64,000 nt of DNA from Apostichopus californicus (lineage: Eukaryota; Echinodermata; Holothuroidea; Aspidochirotida; Stichopodidae). The DNA is taken from positions 1-64,000 of the forward strand of contig JAIPMN010000416.1 in NCBI GenBank assembly GCA_020650975.1, in the 5' to 3' direction. This document shows, one piece after another, positions 51,201 to 64,000 of the stretch; within the stretch, counting starts at the first letter, position 1; the number at the start of each line of letters is the position of its first letter. The notes beneath the pieces were generated by a model that saw only the letters and a program-made list of their open reading frames with translations, did not search any database and was not told where the DNA came from. Both the position numbers and the translations under genes were made by a program.

Positions 51201-53146
51201 TTAATCTGCATATCTTGCAAGTAACATGTTCATTAATTAATTGATTTCTCTATAATGTCAAACCAAGTCAGGAACTAACATGAAATAAAGGAGCGCACAC
51301 TTTAAACGATCTAAATGGGGTGGGGAGTCGTGAAAAGGAACTCCCATTCTTCAAAAGATCGTTTAGAAAATGAGAATCAGATACAAAACACAACTACTCT
51401 ACTCAGATAATATTACGACTAAAGAAAAAGAAAGATGAAATATTCAGTCGCAAGCATAGAGCGGTACTTCAGAACAGGTCCCCACTCTGATGAAACGGTT
51501 TTCTTAACTTTTTTAATGATTAATTTGCCATGTATGGGGATTCACATTTTTGTATAGTTCAACGTTTTCTCTTTGACACACCATCTTAATTAAATTTTTC
51601 TAGAATGAACGGTTAGTTATCGCACAATATAATTCTTCTTACATATCTACACATTAAAATTAAATTTAATCATAAATAACTCTTAGCTGCAACGAAAACA
51701 TAAGAAAAATAGTCCATATGTCACAAGGTATCTTTTTTTTTTTTAAATATGACTATATCACGTCTTAAGTTTACGAAACAAAATATAATGATTAAGTTCT
51801 GAATAAACTAAATTGTTAAGAAGGAAAGCTACCGCCACAATGGGTTAAGCATGTAACGAAACGGACGTTTATATCTGTTTAATATTCATAAAAGGAAAAA
51901 AAATAATATATACTATTGGATTAAGTTAAAATTCGCTGGTGACGCCAACATGAAACTAGAACAATATCTTTCCATCGCTTCTAAACTGTTCCGCGCAAAG
52001 CAATGCAACAACAACATAAATACGTCCGAATCCATGAAAAATCACCATTTAAGAACTGTCTTCAATGTTATTATGGGCTCATGAATATTCATGTACTGTC
52101 ATAATGATACCACCAATAAGGTTGATCACAGACACTCAGTGAAGAGGTGGACGTATGTAGCATTCTCAATTACCGTGTTAGAAAGTCAAACGAGATTGAA
52201 TTATGCCTGATTATTATAACTTGACAGAAAGAGAACGAGAAAACACACAACGAGGGGGAGGTGGGGGATGTGTGGTGTGGTTAAACCCCAGGAATGTCGG
52301 TGCACCTCGAGTAATATTGAACCTAGCTCATTTCATGAGAATCAGTATCTTGCAGCAAGGCGTCACACACAAACAAAAAGTTAAAAAAAACGAAAGGTTA
52401 CGATTTTCACCGAAACCAACAACTTTGAGGGGCATTTCCTATTTATGCAATAGGACACTGTGAAAAAGTGGGAATCTGTGTCACGTATCCCCGGGTCCAC
52501 CGCCACTTCTAAGAATGTTCTGTGGATCATGCTATTGGCGGGCTTAAAATTTAGTCAATTTTCACTGATTTTTGTTTTATTGTTTATGCTCGCATTAATT
52601 AAAACAGTTTTGACGGTTGAGCGCAAACAAATCATGGTCATTCGGTGAAGTTTGATCCAAAGTGGAATACGTATGCATCGTTTTCTGTGCGTTACATGAT
52701 GGATTAACCCCAGCTAGATTGAACACGAATGCAGCTGTATTTACCTAGTTATAGTTGCAACGTACGTTATACATTGGCCTAATTATCATGCAGTCAACCA
52801 GATAGTTATTTGCACACATCTTAAATGAGCGTAAAGTAAACAAGTAATATATTTAGTAGTGTGTCCGTGTAGTCCTAGACTGGCTCCGCAATTCAGTATA
52901 TGAACAACATATGCACAAACGTGTTGAATGCGTTGACTTCTGGCGGTAATTTCATTCTGCCACGGTATATTTGTTGATGTATTCATAATGCAGGTTGTAC
53001 TTACATAACTAAACATTGCGAACTTTCAGTATTGCCTCAAAAAAAGTCTCGAAATCCTCTTTCAGGCCATCTCCATCTTCCACCCCTGGTGACAGGCATT
53101 CCAGTTTGTCACAGAACTAACACAATGCAAATTCCTATCGACTCTC

Positions 53147-56100
53147 TTAATTTTGGTGATTGTCTGCCGCACCATTATTATTTATTGTGCTCACTTCCTG
53201 TTGTTTCTCAACAGCTAATGTCTCTGCTTGGACCGCCGCGGTACCTTGTGATGGCTTCGTCCCCGTCTCTTCCTCCGACGAAGTATTCTTTGGCTCCAGA
53301 TCATCTTCTTTCTTAATTTCCTTTTCCTGTTGCATTGGCTGCACTTCCTCTTCATTCTCCGTTTCTCCTTCTTTTCCCATCTTCTTTTCTTTTTCTTTCT
53401 CCTCTTCCCCTGTCTCACCTTTCTGAGTTTTACTCTCTGTCAAATCTTTTACCTCAATGACAATTGCTTCAGAAATGACCTTCTCCTCCTCTTTCTTCTC
53501 TTCTTGACGTTCTTCCTTAAAAAAGCCTTTTCTCGTAGAACATTCTCTTATCGTTATCGTCGTGTCGTCATTGGTGACGTCAGTGACAATCACCTCAGCT
53601 GCGGGCATCTGTTCTGGTTTCCAGAATATAACGTTTCCTAGTTTTAAATTTCGAACAGGGTTGAACATTTCTGGACTTCTCTTTCTGGGAATAGATGGTT
53701 GTTGGTGATCAACTCGAGCAGGAGATAGTTGGACATTACCAATGTCCATCTGCTCAATGACGTCATCTTCATTATCAATCCTCCCACCGGTGTAAGGAAG
53801 CTCGATCGGAGTTGGACGGAATAGTGCTCCTTCATCTAAAAGGTTATCATTCAGGTCCTCGGTACCTTGTTCTATTTCTTCCGTTCGAGTACTTTTCGAA
53901 CGAAATGGACGCAAAGTTACCTTGCATGATGGGCGCCCTCTTCTAGACGTACCTACTCTGGAAGGAGTCGAAATTGTTCGTCGAAGACGCTTGGCTTGGA
54001 CCGATGGCTCAGGTTTACCGGTTTGGGAGAGGCTTCGCTGTCCATGACGAAATTCAGCGTCTACCACAACGAGGGACTACATAACGCCAAAATAGGAAAT
54101 GAAAAAAATAAATCAAAGAACCAAGTTTTAGTGCATGTAGAGAAATATTGATTCACAAAATATGATTTATTTCTAGTTTTTATAACATTTCATTAGATTC
54201 CACTTGCATGTGTAATAATGATAGGTGAATTATGTAGGTACTAATGCTTAGGCTATGCATATTTGTTTTTGTTTTTTCCCTGTTTGATGTACCTGTAAGT
54301 CAGACAAAACAATTATGACGACCGGGTTCCAGTGTGGCAGCTGCAAAACTGTGGAACACTGTACCACCAAACATTAGAAACGCTAAATACATACATAATT
54401 ATCGGTGTAAAGTTAAATCGTATTTATTTAAAATAGCCTATTACGTCTGTTTCGATCAGTATTTTGTCTCCGTTCTTAAGTACTTTAAAGCACGTCTTGA
54501 CTGATTGGAGCGCTGTATAAATTTGGTATTATTATTATAATCATTACTACAGTACTTGGCAGAATAGTGCAGGGTTTCACGCATTCCGAGGTTGTACGGA
54601 AAGAAATTATATTTCACGTTACTTTGACAGATCAAAACTAAGTTGTTAGCGGTGGCTTAACCTAATCAGTATTCTCCCTTTCGTCTTCTGCCTGTGCTTT
54701 TAATTTGTAAGAAATCGGCGATAAAGTGAAATTGACAAAATACACAAATAACAAGGCAGGTGTGTAAAAGTTGTCGCTCCTATTCTGTACTCTGCTGAGT
54801 CTGTTCACCGACGCGAATGAGTCTCCCTACATAAACATAGGAACATGATGCTAAGGCTGTTATATTTTCCTCCCCTTTCTACATACGCTTCACATAGGCC
54901 GGCGCGAACACAATGAGGGACGAATCACACACAGGCGCAATTCACAGGAACGAATCGGTCATAGCGTGATGATTAGTATATAAGGATCGACCCAGCGCAT
55001 ATAGTAAAGAAAAATTGGCCGATAAGCCTTAACAAATGTTACATCCATTCGTGCTCCCGGGATCGGGGGACCGCTACTTCACGTCCCCATAACGCGAACG
55101 AGAGTTAACTACAGCATTTTACCACTTTATCAAATATTGAGGGCGGTAACATCACCCGTTCATCATCATCACTGCATTGCAACCATAGTGAACAAAGTAA
55201 TTGCTTCGAGTTACCAAACCAGAATTACCAACCCATGGAATACTCCGTTCAACAAAACTGCACAGCAGCAATATTTACTGGGTCATGCGAATCTAGTTCC
55301 TGATGTGGCTTTGAACCAGGAATTTAGTGGTCGTGGGTGGATACTCTAACCGCTACAACGCCTTCATATAATTATACGGTAACTTCTTTTTGCACTCATT
55401 TGGATTGCTTGCCATTCAGCTGTGCGCCATCTTTGTCAAAGGTCTGCTAAAATGGCGATCAATTTCGGTAAACGACATGAAAAAAGTAACCTTAGAAAGT
55501 AACCTTAGAATCCTTACAAGTTCAAATTGACGATGTGCCTTCGCTAGGGTAGGTTGACCTAGTGGTTTTACTCAGAATGTTGTCAAGGATGGATAAAAGT
55601 GGTGATCGAGTAGATAGGCCTAACTTTAACCTGTATCGACATTACACATGATGCGCAATGTGATACATTAACGTATAAGCATGCTGGTATTCCAAATGCA
55701 TTAATAGGTTTATGTTACTACATTTATAAGGAAGTTGTTAAGAATAATAGTTAGGGAAAGGGGTTCGTTTTTGAAACTATAGTTTTAGTGTTTGCTCACA
55801 CTAAACATGCAAAGAATAGTGGGCAAACATTATAAAGGGAAATGTCACATTTAGGTTCAAACCACTTAAACCATTTAAAGCAATTTAACCTTTTCACCTC
55901 TGAGATTGCAAACTGAATTGTCATCAGTTCAAATAGAAAACATATCTAATTTCTTACTTTACGCCTTCCTCTTTTCGGTCTTCGTCCTGGTCCACGGTAA
56001 CCGGATTGTTCACGGACAAGTCTGGAAGAAAGTAACGGGAGATTATAGGGTATCGCACGATACTATTCTCGACATTTCAAATAATTGTAGTGTTGTATTG

Positions 56101-59100
56101 AATTTGCATTAGATTTTAGCTGGTTGCCTTTAAAGTCTCATTACGTATTTGACAAATTTAAACTGCGACCTTTCCAGCTTACTACTGCACTGAAAGCTCA
56201 GTTAAACTGACACCCTTCTATGCAATTTCCATATCAATATTCATTATTTTTATTGAGTTATCTGTCGTTCGCCAGATTTATTAACGAATCCGCAGATTTT
56301 GCAAACTTATATCAACATTTGCAAGCCCCGCAATACAGATCATGCGCCAATCAAATCTCTCTGTTTTGTTTACAACCGTTAGACCAAGGACTTTCACTTT
56401 CGTGGCTAGCCAGTGGTACATTAGTTCTCTTGAATAGTATCTTTCTTTCGGTCTTACCGATGTAGCTTGCGAAATTGTGTGATTTACTTCCATTGCAATG
56501 AATAAACAGGTATTTTCAGATGTTTCCTCCGTGGAATTGGGTAAAAAAAAGTGGACGATATGAGTAAATGTATAGGTTACAGTTTGTGTAATGAACAAGC
56601 TGATATAGGCGGTCGCAGTGATTTTACGGTAAATTGTTCGCGCCATAAGGGCAACAGAAAATAAATTTCTTTCTGTCGATTGCGACAGCTTTTCTCCATT
56701 AAACCCACCTGGTCGGAGTGCATTTAGCTGATAAACATTAAATCGGCTCCGGAAGTTTGTTTTCCGAAATTCATCAGCAAACACGTATTGAGACTTCAAT
56801 TACCCCATCCCAGTACGGCCCCTACCCCCTGTTCTGAGTTGTGAGTAGGATAAACTGTATTTTTCATGCCCCATGTAAGCTCTCTATTAGGTGATGTTTC
56901 TTAAACAAGACAATGGCTTCTGTTACGATGGTTTTGTTAAGTTGCTGGGCAATAGGTACTTCTACTACGAAAGCATGGTATGAACTGAATGTGTGCAGGT
57001 TTTGTGAATATTTGCTTTTCAAGCAACATATACCTGCTTATTGTCTTGTTCAGGGTTCGATATTTTAGCAACGCAGTTTTTCAAAGAGAGTGTCTGGTGG
57101 ATAGAGATTTTAGATTGAAAAGGAAAGGTGTTGCAACAAGCCGAATAGATAAAATCAAGTATTGTAATCGCTTTGCTCTATCTCACATGTAGCGCGTTTC
57201 AAGTTGACAAAAGGTTCAAAGTCACCAGTTTGTTTGATTTCCACGTCTCTTATTACAAACGTAGCTGTGACATTCTTGTTAACCTTGGTATAGAGAATAA
57301 GTATGCTATCATATATCCATACCTAAAAGTGTGTGAAACGTTGGTAGAATGTTACGATTGTGCTTGAACGACACCCTTAACTATGTGTATTTGTGCATGT
57401 TTGTTCATATTTAATCGCCTCATGATAAAACGTTCTTTCGTTATTACTTTACTTGTTCAATATCCGACAGAATATAAAGGCCTAGTTTTGAAATCTGTAG
57501 GTATGATGGTAGATATTGTTAATACCACACACAAGCGATACACGCACACATTTTGAGCAAGACTAATTTGAATACCAGCCCTATAGATGACAACGATAAA
57601 CCCATTCAAGCATTAAGATACACGTAAAGATAAAACGTTATTACTTCACTGAATGGAGACAGACACATATACAATAGACGTTTGTATTTATATCACTAAC
57701 GAATACCATACAACCCTCTGGTATAAATCTATAATATACAATTTTCAGTAATTAAAGGTAGTCAGTATAGAGCCGAAATTATAGCACGCTATCATTGCTA
57801 GAAGTTTCCAAAAAGCATTTTCCTGGAGGTCTTTACTCTCCAAATTGTTCTCAGATGTAGAAGCATACAAGATGACTCAATATCCCAGTGAGGACAATTT
57901 CATCGAAAGTTGTAATAAAAACAGTTTAAGAATTTTGACCAAAGGTGACCATATTTGAATATCTAGCAATTTATTTTGGGCCAATACAGCATACCTTTAA
58001 GGTAATTTGTACTATTACACACGGTATGTTTCCACACGTTGGGGTTTTGTTTGAATGAGGATACGGTGGTATATAGTTTCTATGCCTTCTCTTTTGCTCA
58101 GTAGTTGCTCACTCATTATTGGGAATAGGAACATGATTATTACATAACTTATCTATGACCTCGGAGTCTTTGTTTCAATTAGATTGCTGGTAACGGTTAT
58201 AGTCTTTGCGTTATAAAAAGTGCAAAATCAATTAAATTAATTAATTTCTATAATGGTACTTTGTTGCAGGAACAATAACAACTATGATATTTTCAACTAT
58301 TATATTTTTCTCTCCTTTTGTCCTGCCCTGGATAACTAATTGTTTCAAGGAAATTGCTGTTCAATCTTTCGGTTAAACAAAGTAGAAAATGAATTAAATA
58401 AATTAATGGTTATTTCTTGGTTAGAGGGACAGTAACAAGTTATTTCCCTTCATTTTCTATATATGGAGTAATTTTAGAAGTAAAAGGACAGATGTTTTTG
58501 CTATGAAGCGATATGGAATAGCACTGGCGATCTCGTAGTTCACAATGCAACAAACCTCGCTGTCGTCGTCTGATAACGGTTTTGTTAAAGGTGTGCGTTG
58601 ATTTGTGTTTTAGTTTTGCGAAATGCTGACCAAGCAAATTCGATACCTCTCAATCTATCCAGATCTACTTTGTGGCTAAATTCGTTTCGATACTAATAAG
58701 TAGAGAGTCATACATTGTTTATTCCAATTTAAGTAATTGTACGTCCCAAACTGCTAGTGAACTTTATATAATTTGCCACCTATAAAGTTCTAATTTTTAA
58801 AGTGCATTATCCAGATTTGGTATTTCCACGACCTGGTATCAGATTGTGGCAAATGTAAAGCACAATGCAACTTGAACAATGAATAAACTTTGAGAAAACA
58901 AATCATTCTTTTCATCTTGCTTCCAGTACAAATGGATACTCAATATCTACTGAAGACGGCGTTACGCGCGGTACGAATGTGCTAATGAGACAGTGAATTA
59001 ACACACAATAATACCGTACTCCTGCATGTGATTATGTTTCTTTTGTAGTTTACGTTCTCCCTGTTTTACTGTTATACTATTATATTAAATTGTAATCATT

Positions 59101-61233
59101 CAAATCTAAAGCGACTTATTGATCTATCGTACTATAGTTCTTTATCACTCTGTGCATGATCCGAAAGATCAATGGATAACAATAGACTGCTGCTTTTTGT
59201 ATTGTAATACTTTTTCACTAGCCTTTACATTTATATTACTATATTAATGTATTATGTACTACAAAGGATATAATGCCTACTACATTATAATATGATAAGC
59301 TGATACTGTTTAAACTATAATATTGTATTACTTCACGACTTTATTACTATATGCTGCATTACTGTTATTACCATATTAATGTATTATGTACTACAGAGGA
59401 TACAATGCCTACTACATTATAATATGATAAGCTGTTACTGTTTAAACTATAATACTGTATTACTTTACCTATATATAACTATATGCTGCATTACTGTTAT
59501 TACCATATTAATGTATGTACGGTCTACTACATTATAATATTATAAGCTGTTACTGTTTAAACTATAATATTGTATTACTTTACCTATATATAACTATATG
59601 CTGCATTACTGTTATTACCATATTAATGTATGTACGGTCTACTACATTATAATATTATAAGCTGATACTGTTTAAACTATAATATTGTATTACTTCACGA
59701 CTTTATTACTATATGCTGCATTACTGTTATTACCATATTAATGTATTATGTACTACAGAGGATACAATGCCTACTAAATTATAATATTATAGGATGTTAC
59801 TGTTTAAACTATAATACTGTATTACTTTACCTATATATAACTATATGCTGCATTACTGTTATTATCATATTAATGTATGTACGGTCTACTACATTATAAT
59901 ATTATAAGCTGATACTGTTTAAACTATAATATTGTATTACTTTACCACTATATTACTATATGCTGCATTACTGTTATTATCTTATAATATATTATATACT
60001 ACAGAGGATATAATGCCAACCACTTTATAATATAATCAGCAATTACTGTTTAACTATAGTACTGTATTTCTTTACCACTACATTAATATATGCTGTATTA
60101 CTTTTATTACCATATTAATGTATTATGCACTGCAGAGGATAGAATGCCTACTACATTATAATATTATAAACGGTTACTGTTTAAACTATTATATTGTATT
60201 ACATTACGACTGCATTACTATATGCTGTTCTTCAGTGTGTTACTGTTGGCGTATGGTATGACCGTGTTTTTATTTCACTATTTTCACTGCTTTATACACT
60301 GTTTTGCCTCATTTAGGAAATAATAATTCTATTTTACTGAAGTACCATACTGCTTTACTACGGCATTGCATTACCTCGGGCTATTACTATTTCATTATAA
60401 TTCTATATAATACTGTCATAACGCAAGTTGACCTATTTTACCTTGCTTCAAAATTCTGCACCAGCCGTGTATCTAGAATATGGCCTTCTGGTTCCCATGT
60501 GTTGTTCCTGAATGCCAAAAAAAAAAACGAAAATTAATTTTTCATTGTTGTAAATTCTACTTGGGCTAAAACCTATATCCAATCAGCGCTAGTATGTCTA
60601 AAGAGTCATCAAAGGTATTTGTCAAAGTTTAAGTAAAGCTTAAACCAAAGTTGGGTTACCATGTTCATGACATTTATATTCTTATTTAATTCACTTATGA
60701 AATATAAATGTGTCTTAAAGTGACTGTTAAACATAAATAAATATTTATCAATCAAAGAAGTAACATAAAATATCTTCTTGAAGACTTACAGAGTACGTGA
60801 AGACCATCTTATACAAACTTCAGTTCGCTAATTATAGAGTTTATTCGAGTTTATTCTTTTTCAATTTTCTAAAATTGCAATTAAATTTCTCAGGCTTTAA
60901 ATACGATACTAAAATATATACAGTTTTTATGTTCACGTAAACTGTGCGTTAAATCGGATGTGAAGCCAACCGTTCCGTAAATATTTACATGAGTATATTA
61001 TAGACAATACGATCAAATAAATATTTAACTTAAATTAATTAACAAACTTAAGGCTTCGAATTCAAAACATTTAAAGATACTGATCAACTCTGTCAAAATA
61101 AATCAGAAATTTGTCAAAAAGATCACTAGAAGTGTCCGACGGTTAAACTTGTGTGAATTAAACATATTTAAATCCAGTTTCATACTTACTTATTCGACCA
61201 TCCCTTCCACTTTACGAGGTATTCAACTTTGCC
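53147..61233 (-). CDS. CBX: Polycomb-class chromobox protein, long form (CBX-b), first exon missing
   Basis: Four minus-strand exons join in phase: 61190-61233, 60442-60507, 55958-56021 and 53147-54076 (stop), giving 367 residues; an exon of about 23 codons with GEQVFA-type sequence should lie upstream and was not found before the window ends. Visible parts are the chromodomain core GKVEYLVKWKGWSN, NTWEPEGHILDTRLVQNFEA, the basic patch GRRPKRGRRK, an AT-hook RRGRP, and a C-box VIVTDVTNDDTTITIRE with GFFKEE (53516-53596). Exons 2-4 are 44, 66 and 64 nt, exactly as in CBX-a, so the two are paralogues. Unlike CBX-a and vertebrate relatives, about 120 residues rich in Lys and Glu follow the C-box. 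Expected role: PRC1 subunit binding H3K27me3 and RING1. Confidence 0.95.
54490..54545 (+). mobile_element. SINE 3' tail (GCGCTGTATAAATT with ATT repeats)
   Basis: GGAGCGCTGTATAAATTTGG followed by TATTATTATTAT is the same tail type as at 6352-6432, here on the plus strand within the last intron of CBX-b. Confidence 0.55.
55295..55372 (-). mobile_element. tRNA-like SINE head, second family
   Basis: On the minus strand GGCGTTGTAGCGGTTAGAGT resembles an A-box and GGTTCAAAGCC, about 30 bp on, a B-box. It differs from the head at 40532-40762. The extent of the body is unclear. Confidence 0.45.
59220..60230. repeat. AT-rich satellite-like array with 115/132-bp units, about 8 copies
   Basis: ATGCTGCATTACTGTTATTA-type markers occur at 59351, 59483, 59598, 59713, 59845, 59960, 60090 and 60222, spaced 132, 115, 115, 132, 115, 130 and 132 bp. 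Long and short units differ by a segment containing CAGAGGATACAATGCC. The array lies in CBX-b intron 3, about 210 bp downstream of exon 3. Confidence 0.9.
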
Positions 61234-64000
61234 CTGCAAAGAATTGAAGACAAAACGTTATTTTACAAAACGCTGTGTACGTTGCATACGGTATTTTATT
61301 ATACTATACGAGTTAAGTTACGTATACAAAAAAGGGTAGGCTGCGGGCATTTGTACAATCGAAACATTAGGTTTACTGATTATAAACTGCGTTGACAATT
61401 GTGTGTGGCATGTATACCGTTTATGTCAGTAAGATTTCACACTATATGTTGATAAACGTACGCTAAATAGACGGCGACAGTATCGATATAATATCACTGA
61501 AACGAAATAAAATGCATACGCGTTGCTATGGATATATTCTCGTTCAAGTGATTATGATCTGACAAACATTGATTTGACAATCTAGAAATAGCTAGAAATG
61601 TTAACATGTATAACCTATTAATTCACCGGACGTGCTTTCTTTCAGCTAAGAATAGCTGCATGGATAAGTTCTGTCTGGTGGGCTTGAGACTGGTCTTAAC
61701 GTTCACGGGTGGTATAGAGACAGATCAGTTTGAACAAGCAGGGAGTTATTGGCTGGAGCGGAATTCAGATCAGTTTTGGTTCTTCAGGAATGCAAGCCTT
61801 AATTCTTTATATATCTATTGTGCCCTAAAACATGAGCTGCCTATCCCTTAATTGACAGCGATCCAATGCAGCTGTTAAAGCATTTCTCTGCTGAGTGTGT
61901 CAGACAGGCCACAATACATTGTACATTTTTTGCTTTATCATGCAGGCATAACATCCCCAGTTTCATTTGATAAAAAGGAACTAAGAAATAGGACGGAAAA
62001 AACGCAGGAATGGAATTCAAGAGGAATTCGATCTTCGGCGAGTGCTTATATATACATTGACTAAGTTTAAGACACAAAATCAAAAGTTTGTTTTATATAT
62101 TTAATTACCCCACTGAGAATAACAAACAAGATATATATATATATAAATGGCAGGAAAATCATCAAAAATTAGATCTATATTGATCACGGGCTGGAGGTCA
62201 ATTGATTGGTTTACAGATTATAGTCTTTCGGGACATTTAGGCCTACGTATAAGAAATCGACTACAGCACACTATTCTTTATAACGGTATACACAATATCA
62301 TCCTACAGCAAGAGTCAAATCATCAAAACTCTTTTGGGATCATCACTCTCCTTTGAGATCATCATTCCCTGGAATCATTACTCTCTTGTGGGATCATCAC
62401 TCTCTTGTGGGATCATCACTCTCTTGTGGGATCATCACTCTCTTGTGGGATCATCACTCTATTTTCGGATCATCACCCTTCTCTTAGTTCATCACTCTCT
62501 TTTGTGATAATCATTCTCCTTTGAGATCATTACTCCTTTTGAGAATCATCAATCTATCTGGGGATCATCACTCTCTTGTAGGATCATTAGTCTCTTTTTG
62601 GATCATTACTTTTTCTTGGGATCTTCACTCTCTGTTATGATCACCTTGAAAAGATAATGCAACAAGATATCATCTTGAAAGTCCGTTTACGGTAGGCAGT
62701 AATTTTCTTTGGGGTCTACCAACAAGACAGGAAGCTCAATAATATTGAATTATTTGATCATTAGTCAGTGACAAAAACAAAATAAAGATCATGATTCGAA
62801 AGTGCAGGATTTTAACTTCTTTAAAATCGAGTAGTAAAGTAGAGCATATATATCACAGAGTTTGAGTAACCTCTCACATTGTGCACAATGGCACCGACTT
62901 TAGTACTCGTATTACAAAGAAATTCAACCACGTCGTAGCGTGAACTATACACATATAACCAATCAGCTACTGTCCGAAGTATTTCTCTTATGGGATCACG
63001 AAAAATCCTTCATACTGTAACATCTGATCCTGACAAGTGTGTTTACAATCTGGAGTAACTCAGTTATTTTGTGTGATCACAGAGAGAGTGAGAGAGAGGC
63101 CATAATTATTATGATTTGACATTTTTAACGAGTCCTTATTCTCATGGGGATCTCTTGTTTATGGGAACTGATCCTCCTTGCATTCCCGCTAATTGATTCG
63201 CAAGTTACTAACCTATAAATTTTAACCATATTTTAACTTGACGAAGAAGCAATGGAAAGTAGGTCGTGTACTGTATGTGACTTCAAGCTGTCTAACGTTG
63301 AGTTAAGTTGCTCAAGCAATGTAAGCCTACATTATATTCATAAATACTTAGATACACGTTAGGCTAACTATACGCGATCTATGTAGTAACTACTTGTAAC
63401 CAGTTGACTCTTATCAAATAGCCAGTTCTGAACCGATCTGTTCACTACACTGTATAGAGCAGTTTTCATTGCATTTCTTTTAGGTTCATACATCAAATTC
63501 TTCATTCGGATGTAATTTTGGTGGAATAAACTAAAGTTTGATGTACTTTCTTCCTTCACTCATGGTAAAACCCAAACTGTTACAAATATAATGCTAAATA
63601 CCCTTTTAAAGTGTTTCATCTACGGATCTGAGTCATATTTATGGGCAAAATGTGAAAATAGTTGTACAACTTTACAAAAATGAGCACAATTGGAAGCAGT
63701 CTTTAGAAAGTACATAGGGTATAGGAATTACATAATTGTGACTTCGGCTGTGACTTTACTTTACTAAGTCGTGATCTTTCGTATAATTCTGTATACCGTC
63801 CGTTCCTTTATATTGCGAATGTATATATTTGTACGCACTGTTTAGAGTATACAAACTAGAAGCCGCGTGGTTTTATGATATTTACCTTACAAACTGAACA
63901 ATACCTTCATTTCTTAAAGATAGGAGATTTTTAATTTTCCTCCCCCTCTACCCTCAAATACTTGAGAAAACAAAAAAAAAACATCGAGGTGCATCACAAA
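61234..64000. other. Probable first intron of CBX-b; no exon recognised
   Basis: Exon 2 of CBX-b ends at 61233 with a clear acceptor, so this sequence should be intron 1 or upstream. A search by eye of the minus strand for the GEQVFAAE-type first exon found nothing, so it probably lies beyond 64000. The main feature is an 18-bp repeat array at 62345-62640. Confidence 0.5.
62345..62640. repeat. About 18-bp minisatellite (GGGATCATCACTCTCTTGT), about 15 copies
   Basis: The central copies are almost identical and the outer ones diverged, as expected for an array that grows from the middle. The array has no spacers, so it is not a CRISPR. Confidence 0.9.

Larger units (their letters stand above)
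44282..53146. other. Interval between the converging CBX genes
   Basis: In this 8.9 kb I recognise no coding exon. It contains the 3' UTRs, a SINE fragment (46996-47158), an 11-bp repeat of ATGACATCACT (about 47527-47562), a hAT-type MITE (48695-49018), G-runs at about 48165-48178 and 49217-49234, and a 42-bp minisatellite (50682-51200). Confidence 0.55.

Noticed and set aside
62345-62640. CRISPR-like repeat array
   Set aside because: The units are contiguous without unique spacers, and the host is eukaryotic.

Overview
This window is animal genomic DNA: AT-rich, with multi-exon genes split by canonical GT-AG introns, many minisatellites, homopolymer G/C tracts, tRNA-derived SINE fragments and small non-autonomous DNA transposons. 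The protein families (Polycomb-class chromobox, Integrator subunit 15, RRP7A, clathrin light chain) are general metazoan. The repeat style, such as AGGCCTA-rich spacers and SINE tails of the GCGCTATATAA-(ATT)n type, suggests a marine deuterostome, most likely an echinoderm. That assignment is inferred.

Six genes were rebuilt by joining exons by eye with matched splice phases. From left to right they are: (1) a mucin-like single-pass membrane protein (+, 3593-7930); (2) clathrin light chain (-, 16805-19738, first exon not found); (3) RRP7A, a small-subunit processome factor (+, 22665-28203, first exon not found); (4) INTS15 (-, 30956-35303, complete); (5) a short Polycomb CBX (+, 37598-44281, complete); (6) a second, longer CBX (-, 53147-61233, first exon not found and probably beyond the right edge). 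Clathrin light chain and RRP7A are head to head, RRP7A and INTS15 are tail to tail, INTS15 and the first CBX are head to head, and the two CBX genes are tail to tail.

The most notable points are as follows. The two convergent CBX paralogues have identical internal exon lengths (44, 66 and 64 nt), but only one keeps the C-box at its extreme C-terminus; the other carries about 120 further Lys/Glu-rich residues. In RRP7A a 73/78-bp minisatellite has amplified an exon end together with its 5' splice site, leaving nine donor-like sites in a row. A perfect 68-bp palindrome with no spacer lies about 250 bp upstream of the INTS15 start codon. A 42-bp palindromic repeat array and its inverted partner bracket about 1.4 kb between clathrin light chain and RRP7A.

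The rest is intergenic or intronic sequence with simple repeats, two well-delimited MITEs (one with a 9-bp and one with an 8-bp target duplication) and a 63-base assembly gap. No prokaryotic features, CRISPR arrays or rRNA genes were seen, and no virus-like element was recognised.
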